Origin: Enterobacter soli ATCC BAA-2102
GTDB lineage: Bacteria > Pseudomonadota > Gammaproteobacteria > Enterobacterales > Enterobacteriaceae
Direction: 5' to 3'
Length of the DNA: 64,000 bases
Assembly: GCF_001654845.1 (NCBI RefSeq)
Contig: NZ_LXES01000046.1
Coordinates: 186,001 to 250,000, forward strand
Position numbers and translations under genes: made by a program. Below are positions 54,476-63,157 of this stretch, piece after piece. The notes beneath the pieces are model-generated. The model was given only the letters and a program-made list of their open reading frames with translations. It was not told where the DNA came from and did no database searches. The stretch's first letter is position 1, and the number at the start of each line of letters is the position of its first letter.

Positions 54476-54492
54476 TGCCCACTGATTGTGCA
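54476..54492. promoter_or_regulatory. Candidate NtrC site upstream of nasF
   Basis: On the minus strand TGCACAATCAGTGGGCA resembles TGCACC-N5-GGTGCA (left half 5 of 6, right half 4 of 6), about 100 bases upstream of the predicted start site, a typical enhancer distance. Confidence 0.5.
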
Positions 54493-54493
54493 A

Positions 54494-55678
54494 CTACTCC
54501 TTTGGAGTTATCTGCCATAGTGTCTTAACGGTGAGCAGCGCACGGGCGATATCCACCATGCGCTGATTCTTGTCCATCGCCATTTTGCGCAGGGCATACC
54601 AGGCCTGTTCTTCGTTCATGTTCTGGTGAGTCATCAATACGCTTTTGGCTTTATCAATGGTTTTGCGCTCTTCCAGCGTGTCGCGAAGCGATGCCAGCTG
54701 GCGGGACAACAGCTCTATTTCCCGCGCCTGTTGGCGTACCAGAGGCAGTAAGGGTTTGTCCGGGTAACGCACTAGGGGGTCGTCGTGTTCGTCCCCGGCG
54801 GGGGTGACATCATCGTCACTGTGAATACGCGCATCCACGGCGACCATCAGATCGGCGATGACCATCTCTTCCAGCGTGCGCAGATACTCAAGACGCGCCG
54901 TTTGCAGGGCAAACCAGTTGAGGGCCGTCTGGCCATTATCCGCCGCAGGCTGGCGGGTGCAGGCCACTCGCCGCAGCTGCTCTGTTTCCAGACACGGCTG
55001 ACAGTTGAGGGTAAATGTCTGCTGAATATCCTCCCCGCTGCGTAACAGAAAAACCTCAAAACAGGCCTGCTGGCCATCAATCCGGTCAACCAGCTTTTGG
55101 CGGGTATCATCGCTAAAAAAGCCCTGCGTGAAGCCAATCGCCCCTAATGCCCGCTCTTGCCCCACCAGCTCTTTGCCCTGCATCAGGCTATAGAGCGCGA
55201 CAAATCGCCCGGCGATTTGCGGATCATCAATACTGTCATTCAGTTGCGGTACGATACTGAGCAGCTGGCGCAGCATCCGGCTGTAATGCTCCATCGCCAT
55301 CGGTGCGGCAATGTGTTGCCCGCTTACCCCGTCACGCAGGGCGATAAGTCCTTCCAGGCTTAGCAACGCGCTGGCGATGCGTTCGCACACGGCGCTGCCC
55401 GGCATCGGGGATTGCTGGTTAAGCATCCGGTGAAGTGCGGTGAGGTTTTCGTCCACCAGCGCCCGGCTGGCCTTGCATTCCGGGGCGTAAAGTTGCCCCT
55501 GCGAGCACAGCCAGACGTTTGACGCACCGCGCTCGCACTGTAGCATATGCACCAGTCGGCTGATGCCGTTCACCAGCTCGCCCAGCTGCGCGAGTTTACT
55601 GAGCTGTAACTGACGCATTTGTTTTGCGCGCTGGAACCATTCGGTAGCGCCGGGCGGACTGCCAGCCATTAACGTCAT
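54494..55678 (-). CDS. nasR: Nitrate-responsive antiterminator NasR
   Basis: RNA-binding regulator of 394 residues. The N-terminal NIT domain (about 40-280) senses nitrate and nitrite (MLQCERGASNVWL, ...QGKELVGQERALGA), and a C-terminal ANTAR domain (about 325-388, LASLRDTLEERKTIDKAKSVLMTHQNMNEEQAWYALRKMAMD) binds paired hexaloop RNA hairpins. Ligand binding lets it prevent termination in the nasF leader. It lies directly upstream of nasF in the same orientation, with 229 bases between, and is the K. oxytoca arrangement. Confidence 0.95.
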   Translation of the reverse strand: MTLMAGSPPGATEWFQRAKQMRQLQLSKLAQLGELVNGISRLVHMLQCERGASNVWLCSQGQLYAPECKASRALVDENLTALHRMLNQQSPMPGSAVCERIASALLSLEGLIALRDGVSGQHIAAPMAMEHYSRMLRQLLSIVPQLNDSIDDPQIAGRFVALYSLMQGKELVGQERALGAIGFTQGFFSDDTRQKLVDRIDGQQACFEVFLLRSGEDIQQTFTLNCQPCLETEQLRRVACTRQPAADNGQTALNWFALQTARLEYLRTLEEMVIADLMVAVDARIHSDDDVTPAGDEHDDPLVRYPDKPLLPLVRQQAREIELLSRQLASLRDTLEERKTIDKAKSVLMTHQNMNEEQAWYALRKMAMDKNQRMVDIARALLTVKTLWQITPKE

Positions 55679-55751
55679 ACTTATTCTCCCGGATACGATC
55701 TATTCGCAGAAATAAGCAAAATTCGTGCCTTTTCAAATAACAGGAGTCAAC

Positions 55752-56105
55752 ATGCAGAAGATTGTGATCGTCGCGAACGGTGCGGCATACGGAAGTGAAT
55801 CTCTTTTCAACAGCCTGCGCCTGGCCATCGCCCTGCGCGATCAGGACAGCGAGCTCCAGTTACGTCTCTTTTTAATGTCAGATGCGGTGACTGCCGGGCT
55901 GAAGGGACAAAAACCTGCCGAAGGCTACAACATTCAGCAGATGCTGGAGATCCTGACGGCGCAAAACATTCCGGTGAAGCTGTGCAAGACCTGCACTGAC
56001 GGGCGTGGCATTACTGCGCTGCCGCTGATTGACGGGGTTGAGATTGGCACGCTGGTTGAACTGGCGCAGTGGACTCTGACCGCCGATAAAGTATTAACGT
56101 TTTAA
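55752..56105 (+). CDS. ychN: YchN, DsrE-family protein
   Basis: Small cytoplasmic protein of 117 residues with the DsrE fold, which in E. coli forms a homohexamer; function unknown, possibly sulfur relay. The conserved cysteine lies in KLCKTCTDGRG (about 76-86). The ATG at 55752 follows AACAGGAGTCAAC and gives MQKIVIVANGAAYGSE, matching E. coli. In E. coli it adjoins ychO; here the nas cluster is inserted between them. Confidence 0.94.
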   Translation: MQKIVIVANGAAYGSESLFNSLRLAIALRDQDSELQLRLFLMSDAVTAGLKGQKPAEGYNIQQMLEILTAQNIPVKLCKTCTDGRGITALPLIDGVEIGTLVELAQWTLTADKVLTF

Positions 56106-56211
56106 TAATAAACCCGTAAAAATATTATTTTCTTATGGACGCGGTTTCAGCATCAAGTTTACCTGCGAGGTTGCCGATAGGCATGGAAACAACACAGCAG
56201 GTATTTCACTT

Positions 56212-57996
56212 ATGTTCAGGTCCATTCGTGCACGCATTATTGCCGCGACGACAGGTTGTCTGATCGTCGCCCTCATTCTTAACACCGTTATTAACTTCCA
56301 GGTTACCCGCCAGGATAACCAGCAGTCACAGCGCGATATTCTGACCAGCACCAGCGCCAGTCATAACATGGCCATTGCTGACTGGGTAAACAGCAAAATG
56401 ACCGTTATCTCCTCCGCACAAACCGTTGCCCTGAGCGATGATCCGGTGCCAGTCTTCAAACAGCTGGCGCAGGCGGGCGGGTTCACCAACGTCTATGTGG
56501 GTTATGCCAGCAAGACGGCGAAATTCTCTGATCCTGCGGGAGTGCCTGCGGATTACGATCCTACCGTGCGTCCGTGGTATCAGCAGGTAGTCAGCACCGA
56601 TGCACCGGTAGTGACCGCGCCTTACGTTGACGCAGGCACCGGGAAGCTGGTGGTGACCTTTGCCGTGCCGGTGAAAGACAACGGGACGCTGAAAGCTGTT
56701 GTTGCGGGTGATGTGGCGATGGATAGCGTGGTGTCTAACGTGCGCGGTATTCACCCAACGCCTGCGAGCAGCGGGCTGCTGGTGGACAGCGATGGCACGG
56801 TTATCGCCGCCAACGATCCGGCCCTGACCCTGAAGCCCTTCGCTGAAACCATTAAAGGCGTGGATTTTGCGGCGCTGAAAAACGGCAACCCGCTTGACGG
56901 CACCTTTAATGGCACAGAAAAGACCTTCGTGGCGACGCCGGTTACCGGGACGCACTGGATGCTCATTGTCGCGCTCGACAACAACGACGCCACCTCCGGG
57001 ATGCGCGCCCTACTGAAGGCTTCTGCGCTGTCGCTGGTGATCCTTGCCCTGCTGAGTGGCGCCATTGTCCACTTCCTGATTGCCCGTCTGCTTAAGCGCC
57101 TGTCTGATATTCGCGATGCCATGCACAACATTGCTAACGGCACCAACGACCTGTCACAGCGTCTGCCAGATAGTGGCGACGATGAAGTGGCGCAAATTGC
57201 GCAGGCGTTTAATGCCTTCAGCGATAAGTTGTCGGTGGTGATGGCGCAACTGCGTGATGCCAGCGCGTCAGTGAAAAATGCGGCACAAGAGATCGCCGCA
57301 GGCAACCACGATCTTTCCGGGCGTACCGAACAGGCGGCATCCAGCCTGCGCGAAACCGCCAGCGCCGTCGAGGAGATCACCGCATCCGTCACTCAATCGA
57401 ACGAATCGGCGGCGGTTGCCAACGATCAGGCCAGCAAAGCCTCTGCTGCTGCCTCGCGCGGTGGCGACGTGGTGTCTCAGGCCATCAGCACCATGCAGTC
57501 AATTGAAGTGGCATCAGCAAAAATTGGTGATATCACCAGCGTGATTGACGGCATTGCCTTCCAGACGAATATTCTGGCGCTGAACGCCTCGGTAGAAGCC
57601 GCTCGTGCAGGGGAACAGGGACGCGGGTTCGCGGTGGTAGCCGGTGAGGTGCGTAACCTTGCCAGCCGCAGCGCTCAGGCCGCGAAAGAGATCAAATCCC
57701 TGATTGATTCCACCACCGACAGCGTGGCAACGGGCTCACGCTATGTGCATCTGGCGGGTGAAAGCATGGATGAGATCCGCTCCAGCATCGGCAACGTGTC
57801 GGGGATTATGCGTGAAATCTCTATTGCGACCGGCGAGCAGATGAAAGGGATTCATGAAATTAACCACGCGGTAACACATCTCGATCGTATGGTGCAACAA
57901 AACGCCGAACTGGTTGTGCAATCGGCCGCTGCGGCCAGCGCATTGCAGAGCCAGGCGGGCGACCTTGCTGAAACAGCCGGTCATTTCCGCATTTAA
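56212..57996 (+). CDS. Methyl-accepting chemotaxis protein with dCache sensor
   Basis: Chemoreceptor of 594 residues. TM1 (about 8-30), a periplasmic double-Cache domain (about 35-270), TM2 (about 272-293), HAMP (about 294-346) and a cytoplasmic signalling domain with the hairpin tip GIAFQTNILALNASVEAARAGEQGRGFAVVAGEVRNLA. It lacks a C-terminal NWETF tether. The sensor shows Tyr115, Arg120, Trp122, Tyr123, Tyr138 and Asp167, the residue pattern of amino-acid-binding dCache domains. Not present between ychN and chaC in E. coli. Ligand assignment is inference. Confidence 0.92.
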   Translation: MFRSIRARIIAATTGCLIVALILNTVINFQVTRQDNQQSQRDILTSTSASHNMAIADWVNSKMTVISSAQTVALSDDPVPVFKQLAQAGGFTNVYVGYASKTAKFSDPAGVPADYDPTVRPWYQQVVSTDAPVVTAPYVDAGTGKLVVTFAVPVKDNGTLKAVVAGDVAMDSVVSNVRGIHPTPASSGLLVDSDGTVIAANDPALTLKPFAETIKGVDFAALKNGNPLDGTFNGTEKTFVATPVTGTHWMLIVALDNNDATSGMRALLKASALSLVILALLSGAIVHFLIARLLKRLSDIRDAMHNIANGTNDLSQRLPDSGDDEVAQIAQAFNAFSDKLSVVMAQLRDASASVKNAAQEIAAGNHDLSGRTEQAASSLRETASAVEEITASVTQSNESAAVANDQASKASAAASRGGDVVSQAISTMQSIEVASAKIGDITSVIDGIAFQTNILALNASVEAARAGEQGRGFAVVAGEVRNLASRSAQAAKEIKSLIDSTTDSVATGSRYVHLAGESMDEIRSSIGNVSGIMREISIATGEQMKGIHEINHAVTHLDRMVQQNAELVVQSAAAASALQSQAGDLAETAGHFRI

Positions 57997-58209
57997 TGTT
58001 CCTCCCGCGCGCATTTACCTGGCTAAATGCGCGCGGGCTAAAAGTTTTCAGGTGTTTTGTCATTTTTGTTTAAACGTTATGCCATTTTTTGATCAAAATC
58101 AGCATCTCGTACCCTCCCCTTTGGTGTTATGCAATGAGTGAATTGTGAACAACATCACGCTCAGGATTGGCTGCAAGGAGAGCGTTGTTTAAGACTACGG
58201 GGTTTAAAA

Positions 58210-58449
58210 ATGGCACTGGTAAAAACAAGTTTGAAGCTGTTTGGCGGGGATACTGTTGTGGTGCGTTGCTCTGAGCGCTGCCGCATTCATTTGATGAGTT
58301 CTAAAGCGCAAAAACAATCGCAGGCCGATATTCTGACCGTGCAGGATGATAAAGCGTGGCTGACCGTGCCTTACACCGGCACCTGGGATGTGCTGATTGA
58401 CAGCCACAGTCAGTCTCTTGAGCATTCCGTAAGCTACGTTGCCGCGTAA
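58210..58449 (+). CDS. Small DUF1883-like protein, function unknown
   Basis: A 79-residue soluble protein beginning MALVKTSLKLFGGDTVVVRC and ending SVSYVAA. The all-beta look, the GGDTVVVRCSERCRIHLM segment (12-29) with two cysteines four apart, and the aromatic WLTVPYTGTWDVLID region (about 54-68) resemble DUF1883 proteins as I recall them, which have no assigned role. The start at 58210 is weakly supported (CGGGGTTTAAAA). It lies alone after the chemoreceptor and ends in a terminator shared with chaC. Confidence 0.6.
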   Translation: MALVKTSLKLFGGDTVVVRCSERCRIHLMSSKAQKQSQADILTVQDDKAWLTVPYTGTWDVLIDSHSQSLEHSVSYVAA

Positions 58450-58455
58450 TAAATG

Positions 58456-58490
58456 AACGCCCGGTTCGCCATCTGGCAACCGGGCGTTTT
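58456..58490. terminator. Bidirectional terminator before chaC end
   Basis: AACGCCCGGTT and AACCGGGCGTT pair, with inner GCC/GGC around ATCT, and TTTT on the plus side. It separates the small unknown gene from convergent chaC. Confidence 0.82.
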
Positions 58491-58491
58491 A

Positions 58492-59187
58492 TCAGGCAAA
58501 ACCCGGACGCAACGGATTATTTAGCAGATTCCCTTCCAGCAACGCTTTCACCTTCATCACCAGCTCATTCAGGCAATCGTCTTTCATACCGAGGCGAGTC
58601 AGTTCTTGATCCAGTGAAAAGAGATACTGGGCGTTGGTGCCAAGCGGCCCACTGGCGGCGGCAATCAACGGGGCAATAACCTGTGTACGAGTGTCGGCTT
58701 CGTACAGAGGATGGCGCGGGTCCATAATAAACACCAGCGCATTGACGGTACGACCGTCGTCGAGTTCAAGCTTGCACCAGCTCGGCATATAGCAGCCGGT
58801 GATCATTTCGCGCTTCCAGAGCAGCGTCAGCTCATCTTCCAGGGTCGCATCCGGTAACCGGTATGCCACGCCTGTGGTGCGTCCGCCCTCTTTCAGTGCA
58901 AGCATTCGTCCAGGCTGACATGCGCTGCCTCGCCCGGCGGTCAAACGCAAACAAAATGCGCGATGCCAGCCAGGGAGTGTCCCTGTTGCTGATTCTACAA
59001 ATTCAAGCGCCGGGTTCCACATCAGAGAGCCGTAGCCAAAAATCCATACCGGGCCATCATCCGGGCGGCAGGCAAGCGTGGCAGCAAGCGATGCCGCACG
59101 TTGTTCAGCCGACCAGAGAAGCGATTCCTCAATAGCACCAAATGCCGTCTTACAATCTGCCTTCATTAAGAAATCACGCGTTAACAC
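58492..59187 (-). CDS. chaC: Glutathione-specific gamma-glutamylcyclotransferase ChaC
   Basis: Cytoplasmic enzyme that cleaves glutathione to 5-oxoproline and Cys-Gly. The GTG start at 59187 follows GGAGGTGTAAA and yields 231 residues, the E. coli length; the longer ATG frame is not conserved. The substrate loop WIFGYGSLMWNP (about 48-59) and a central glutamate needed for catalysis (ALEFVES/LKREMI regions) are retained. It lies downstream of chaB in the chaBC order. Confidence 0.93.
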   Translation of the reverse strand: MLTRDFLMKADCKTAFGAIEESLLWSAEQRAASLAATLACRPDDGPVWIFGYGSLMWNPALEFVESATGTLPGWHRAFCLRLTAGRGSACQPGRMLALKEGGRTTGVAYRLPDATLEDELTLLWKREMITGCYMPSWCKLELDDGRTVNALVFIMDPRHPLYEADTRTQVIAPLIAAASGPLGTNAQYLFSLDQELTRLGMKDDCLNELVMKVKALLEGNLLNNPLRPGFA

Positions 59188-59364
59188 TTTACACCTCCGC
59201 CACTGCATGCTTCCTTGCGACATCTGTAATTCGCCTTCCCGGCTATTTTTACTGGTCATTTTGCCAGCAGTTAATTAACGATAAGCAATTCATGGGCCAG
59301 TTGCAATACAACGAAAGTTCAACCGCCTGAAAAGTCAAAATGAAGGCAGCGTATTATTTGGTCG

Positions 59365-59595
59365 CTATTTCTTTTTGTGCCATTTATCATCGTCTCCTTT
59401 CTCATAGTCATGTTTTACTGCGGCCCAGGCGACTTTGTGCGCCGTCTCTTCGCGGCTGGCATCATCCCGGCGATCTTCTTTATCTTTGTACTGTTCCCAG
59501 GCGCTGTTAAAGGCCTCTTTGTAGATATCCTGCGCATGGGCGGGGAGTACGTGTTGTACGCTATCGGGTAATTCGCGTTTCGCTTTATATGGCAT
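59365..59595 (-). CDS. chaB: ChaB, cation transport regulator
   Basis: A 76-residue basic cytoplasmic protein described as a possible regulator of ChaA; biochemical role unclear. The sequence MPYKAKRELPDSVQHVLPAH and the C-terminal WAAVKHDYEKGDDDKWHKKK match E. coli ChaB closely. The ATG at 59595 gives 76 residues, with AGAGG upstream; the preceding GTG is one codon longer. It is divergent from chaA with a 270-base AT-rich gap. Confidence 0.94.
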   Translation of the reverse strand: MPYKAKRELPDSVQHVLPAHAQDIYKEAFNSAWEQYKDKEDRRDDASREETAHKVAWAAVKHDYEKGDDDKWHKKK

Positions 59596-59865
59596 CACTA
59601 ACCTCTTTTTTTGTTAAAGAGTTAAGTGTGGTCGATGCCCTGCAATCGCGCCATTGCGAGATTTTTTTTGAGAACATGCCTTAATTAATTATCTGTTATT
59701 TAATGAATATTTATAAAAGATGTGAGTTTTCAATCGACACAATAAAAATTAATTGCAAACGGTAAAATTAAGTAAAAAATAAAGGGTATTTAACAGAGAT
59801 CTGTTAGTTTAATGACCTCAAAATTCTATCTATAATTACAAGCACCTGCATTGATGGAGAAGCAC

Positions 59866-60966
59866 ATGACAGCAGCACACGAGGCGGTAAAAACCCGCCA
59901 CAAGGAGACGTCGCTCATTTTCCCGGTTCTGGCATTGGCTGTGCTGCTCTTCTGGGGAAGCAGTCAGTCACTGCCTGTGGTCGTTGGTATCAATATTCTT
60001 GCGCTGATTGGTATTTTAACCAGCGCATTCAGCGTTGTTCGCCACGCTGATGTTTTAGCCCACCGTCTGGGCGAGCCGTACGGTTCCTTAATATTAAGCC
60101 TTTCCGTCGTCATTCTTGAGGTCAGCCTTATTTCTGCCCTGATGGCAACCGGTGACGCCGCGCCAACGCTGATGCGCGACACGCTCTATTCCATCATTAT
60201 GATTGTAACGGGTGGTCTGGTAGGTTTTTCTCTGTTACTGGGCGGGCGTAAATTCGCTACCCAATATATGAATCTGTTCGGGATTAAACAGTACCTGATT
60301 GCCCTCTTCCCGCTCGCGATTATCGTGCTGGTGTTCCCGATGGCGCTGCCGGGTGCGAACTTCACCACCGGCCAGGCGTTACTGGTTGCACTGATTTCTG
60401 CGGCCATGTACGGCGTATTCCTGCTGATTCAGACCAAAACGCACCAGAGCCTGTTTGTGTATGAGCACGAAGACGACAGCGACGATGATGACCCGCATCA
60501 CGGTAAACCGTCTGCACACAGCAGCGCGTGGCATACCGTCTGGCTGATCGTACATCTTATTGCGGTTATCGCGGTGACCAAGATGAACGCTAACCCGCTG
60601 GAGACGCTGCTGACCGAACTGAACGCGCCAGTGGCATTTACCGGTTTCTTGGTTGCGTTGCTGATCCTCTCGCCGGAAGGTCTTGGGGCGTTGAAAGCGG
60701 TGCTGAACAATCAGGTACAGCGCGCGATGAACCTGTTCTTTGGTTCCGTGCTGGCGACGATTTCACTTACCGTACCGGTGGTGACGCTGATTGCCTTTAT
60801 GACGGGTAACGAGCTGAACTTTGCGCTAGGCGCGCCAGAGATGATTGTGATGGTGGCATCGCTGGTGTTGTGCCATATCTCGTTCTCAACCGGGCGCACT
60901 AATGTGCTTAACGGTGCGGCGCATATGGCGTTGTTTATTGCGTATCTGATGACGATATTTGCGTAG
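59866..60966 (+). CDS. chaA: Sodium-potassium/proton antiporter ChaA
   Basis: CaCA-family inner-membrane antiporter (Na+, K+ or Ca2+ against H+) of 366 residues with eleven predicted helices. The paired alpha-repeat acidic motifs are visible (GSLILSLSVVILEVSLISALMATGDAAPT, about 70-98, and LILSPEGLGALKAVLNN, about 266-282), and a strongly acidic loop EDDSDDDDPHHGK (about 202-214) separates the halves. The ATG at 59866 has GGAGAAGCAC ahead and gives E. coli's length. It matters for alkaline and salt tolerance. Confidence 0.96.
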   Translation: MTAAHEAVKTRHKETSLIFPVLALAVLLFWGSSQSLPVVVGINILALIGILTSAFSVVRHADVLAHRLGEPYGSLILSLSVVILEVSLISALMATGDAAPTLMRDTLYSIIMIVTGGLVGFSLLLGGRKFATQYMNLFGIKQYLIALFPLAIIVLVFPMALPGANFTTGQALLVALISAAMYGVFLLIQTKTHQSLFVYEHEDDSDDDDPHHGKPSAHSSAWHTVWLIVHLIAVIAVTKMNANPLETLLTELNAPVAFTGFLVALLILSPEGLGALKAVLNNQVQRAMNLFFGSVLATISLTVPVVTLIAFMTGNELNFALGAPEMIVMVASLVLCHISFSTGRTNVLNGAAHMALFIAYLMTIFA

Positions 60967-60980
60967 CTTTCATCCTCTGC

Positions 60981-61027
60981 GGTCTGATGCCCTCACCCCA
61001 CCCCTCTCCCACAGGGAGAGGGAGAAA
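60981..61027. repeat. GC-rich intergenic palindromic repeat
   Basis: CCCTCACCCCACCCCTCTCC followed by a complementary GGGAGAGGG after an ACA loop (stem 61002-61022). This CCCTCTCCC/GGGAGAGGG hairpin is a common dispersed repeat in enterobacterial genomes. Confidence 0.65.
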
Positions 61028-61031
61028 ACAT

Positions 61032-61060
61032 AAAAAAACCCGCCGAAGCGGGTTTTTTTA
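61032..61060. terminator. Bidirectional terminator, chaA/kdsA
   Basis: ACCCGC-cgaa-GCGGGT stem flanked by A and T tracts, directly against the kdsA stop codon and about 70 bases past chaA. Confidence 0.9.
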
Positions 61061-61915
61061 TTAGTTGCTGGTATCCAGCTCGTCGAAGCTTTTCACCAGA
61101 TCGTCAATCGCTTTGATCTGTTTCAGGAACGGCTCCAGCTTATCCAGCGGCAGTGCGGATGGGCCGTCGCATTTCGCGTTAGCCGGATCCGGGTGTGCTT
61201 CAATGAACAGGCCTGCCAGGCCAGTTGCCATACCGGCACGCGCCAGCTCGGTAACCTGCCCACGACGACCGCCAGACGCAGCGCCAAACGGGTCACGGCA
61301 TTGCAGGGCGTGGGTCACGTCAAAGATAACCGGAGACTGGTTAGACACGTTCTTCATTACGCTGAAGCCCAGCATGTCCACAACCAGGTTGTCGTAACCG
61401 AAGTTTGCGCCACGGTCACACAGGATAATTTGGTCGTTACCGCCTTCGATAAACTTGTCGACGATGTTACCCATCTGGCCCGGGCTGACGAACTGTGGTT
61501 TCTTCACGTTGATCACGGCACCGGTTTTCGCCATCGCGGCAACCAGGTCAGTCTGGCGCGCCAGGAAGGCCGGAAGCTGGATAACGTCAACCACGTCAGC
61601 CACTGGCTGCGCCTGGGCGGCTTCATGCACGTCGGTGATCACTTTCACGCCAAAGGTCTGTTTCAGCTCCTGGAAAATCTTCATCCCCTCTTCCAGGCCT
61701 GGGCCACGGTAAGAGTTGATAGAGGAGCGGTTGGCTTTGTCAAAAGAGGCTTTAAACACATACGGAATGCCCAGCTTCTGGGTCACGGTCACGTAGTGCT
61801 CGCAGATGCGCATCGCGAGATCACGGGATTCCAGCACGTTCATACCGCCAAACAGCACGAACGGCAGGTCGTTTGCTACCTTGATATCACCAATGCTAAC
61901 CACTTTTTGTTTCAT
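61061..61915 (-). CDS. kdsA: KDO-8-phosphate synthase
   Basis: Condenses phosphoenolpyruvate and arabinose-5-phosphate to KDO-8-phosphate for LPS inner core. The 284-residue TIM barrel shows the PEP-site sequences DANRSSINSYRGPG-like (KANRSSINSYRGPG, about 60-73) and KPQFVSPGQMGN (about 138-149), with the conserved Asn-Lys of the metal-independent class (INVKKP). It is the last gene of the prfA-prmC-sirB2-sirB1-kdsA run, as in E. coli. Confidence 0.97.
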   Translation of the reverse strand: MKQKVVSIGDIKVANDLPFVLFGGMNVLESRDLAMRICEHYVTVTQKLGIPYVFKASFDKANRSSINSYRGPGLEEGMKIFQELKQTFGVKVITDVHEAAQAQPVADVVDVIQLPAFLARQTDLVAAMAKTGAVINVKKPQFVSPGQMGNIVDKFIEGGNDQIILCDRGANFGYDNLVVDMLGFSVMKNVSNQSPVIFDVTHALQCRDPFGAASGGRRGQVTELARAGMATGLAGLFIEAHPDPANAKCDGPSALPLDKLEPFLKQIKAIDDLVKSFDELDTSN

Positions 61916-61951
61916 AGGATCGCCTTATTCAGGTGTGAATCGGAATTAAAT

Positions 61952-62761
61952 TTAATGCAGTGTAATTTGTTTATGCGAGATCGAATTGATCTGCGCACGA
62001 ATCATTTCGCTAATCGGATCTTCCGGGCATTGCTCGACGAAATAACTCAAATCATTCAGCGCCACATGCTCACAATCGAGCTGGGCATAAATAAGACCAC
62101 GGTCGCGAATTTCGTACGGATCTTCCGGGTTAAATTGCAGCAACACCTCACTGGCACGCAGCGCCAGCTCCATCTGCCGCTCTTCCATCAGCGCGGCTTT
62201 CAGCGTATCCAGCAGTTTGCGGATAACTTCTGAGTTATCGGCTTCGTCGAGATCTTCGTTGAAGAGCTCAGCCACCGGGCTAATGTTGCCTTTCAGCCAG
62301 ACATCCAGCGTGTGTTCATCCAGCGTGTCGCCGTTGAAGGGGTTAATTAACCACATCTCACCGTCCAGCCACTCCGCACGCAGGATCATCTGCGTCGGGA
62401 AAATGACCGGCACCAGCGGAATATCCAGACGGTGGGCAACCCACAGTAAAATAGCCCCCAGCGCAACGGCGCTGCCCTGGCGATTTTTTAAAACCTGATC
62501 CAGCCATAACGCATCAGAAAGGCGGTACACGCCGCGCGTGTCGCAAAAGCCCCATTCGCCATAGAAAAGCTCAACCAGCTTCTCTAACTGCCAGTCCTGA
62601 GGACGCGCCTGATTAATCTCTTCTCGCGCCAGGCTGACCAGGCTTTCCAGCTCATCGTAGACAAAGCGTGACGAAAAATCGTCGCGGATCATCTCAGAAA
62701 TCTGGACCATCCCATCGCAAAGCGGCACTTTGTTAAATTCGAAATCGGCTAAGGACCTCAT
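61952..62761 (-). CDS. sirB1: SirB1, transglutaminase-like/TPR protein
   Basis: A 269-residue cytoplasmic protein with an N-terminal transglutaminase-like SirB1 domain (about 40-170, WGFCDTRGVYRLSDALWLDQVLKNRQGSAVALGAILLWVAHRL) and C-terminal TPR-like helices (about 180-265). The catalytic cysteine of transglutaminases is not obvious, as is usual for the family. Function unknown. It follows sirB2 by three bases. Confidence 0.93.
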   Translation of the reverse strand: MRSLADFEFNKVPLCDGMVQISEMIRDDFSSRFVYDELESLVSLAREEINQARPQDWQLEKLVELFYGEWGFCDTRGVYRLSDALWLDQVLKNRQGSAVALGAILLWVAHRLDIPLVPVIFPTQMILRAEWLDGEMWLINPFNGDTLDEHTLDVWLKGNISPVAELFNEDLDEADNSEVIRKLLDTLKAALMEERQMELALRASEVLLQFNPEDPYEIRDRGLIYAQLDCEHVALNDLSYFVEQCPEDPISEMIRAQINSISHKQITLH

Positions 62762-62764
62762 GAC

Positions 62765-63157
62765 TTACCCCAGTAACGGTATTCTTGTGGTGGCGAGTTT
62801 AATGATGATGTACAGCACCACCAGACCCAGCAGAAAGGCAATAAACCCCACCTGCTGGCTGCGCGGACGACGACGTCCAAGCGCGATAAAACCCAAAACG
62901 ATGTAGATGATAACGCCAAACAGCTTCTCAGTCAGCCATGTGCCTTTATCAGTAAATGGCAGATAGCCGGTCTTCCACATTAATCCTGCGCCAGACAGGA
63001 ACAGCACCGTGTCGATACAGTGCGGCGCAATGCGCACCCAGCGCGCGTCAATCAGTGGATTATTGCTGTAACGCCACCAGTAACGGACGATGAAAAACCC
63101 GATGGTCAGCGCAACCGACGCCAGGTGGGCGGTAATAAGAACGGAAAACAGGCTCAT
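62765..63157 (-). CDS. sirB2: SirB2 inner-membrane protein
   Basis: A 130-residue protein with four predicted transmembrane helices and the conserved end LVVLYIIIKLATTRIPLLG. The ATG at 63157 overlaps the prmC stop by four bases (ATGA) and gives E. coli's exact length; the GTG two codons earlier is less likely. Linked by name to Salmonella invasion gene regulation, molecular role unknown. Confidence 0.93.
   Translation of the reverse strand: MSLFSVLITAHLASVALTIGFFIVRYWWRYSNNPLIDARWVRIAPHCIDTVLFLSGAGLMWKTGYLPFTDKGTWLTEKLFGVIIYIVLGFIALGRRRPRSQQVGFIAFLLGLVVLYIIIKLATTRIPLLG

Noticed and set aside
60967..61060. Possible ldr-type toxin genes next to chaA, as in E. coli
   Set aside because: The chaA-kdsA gap is only 94 bases and holds a palindromic repeat and a terminator, with no room for ldr units.
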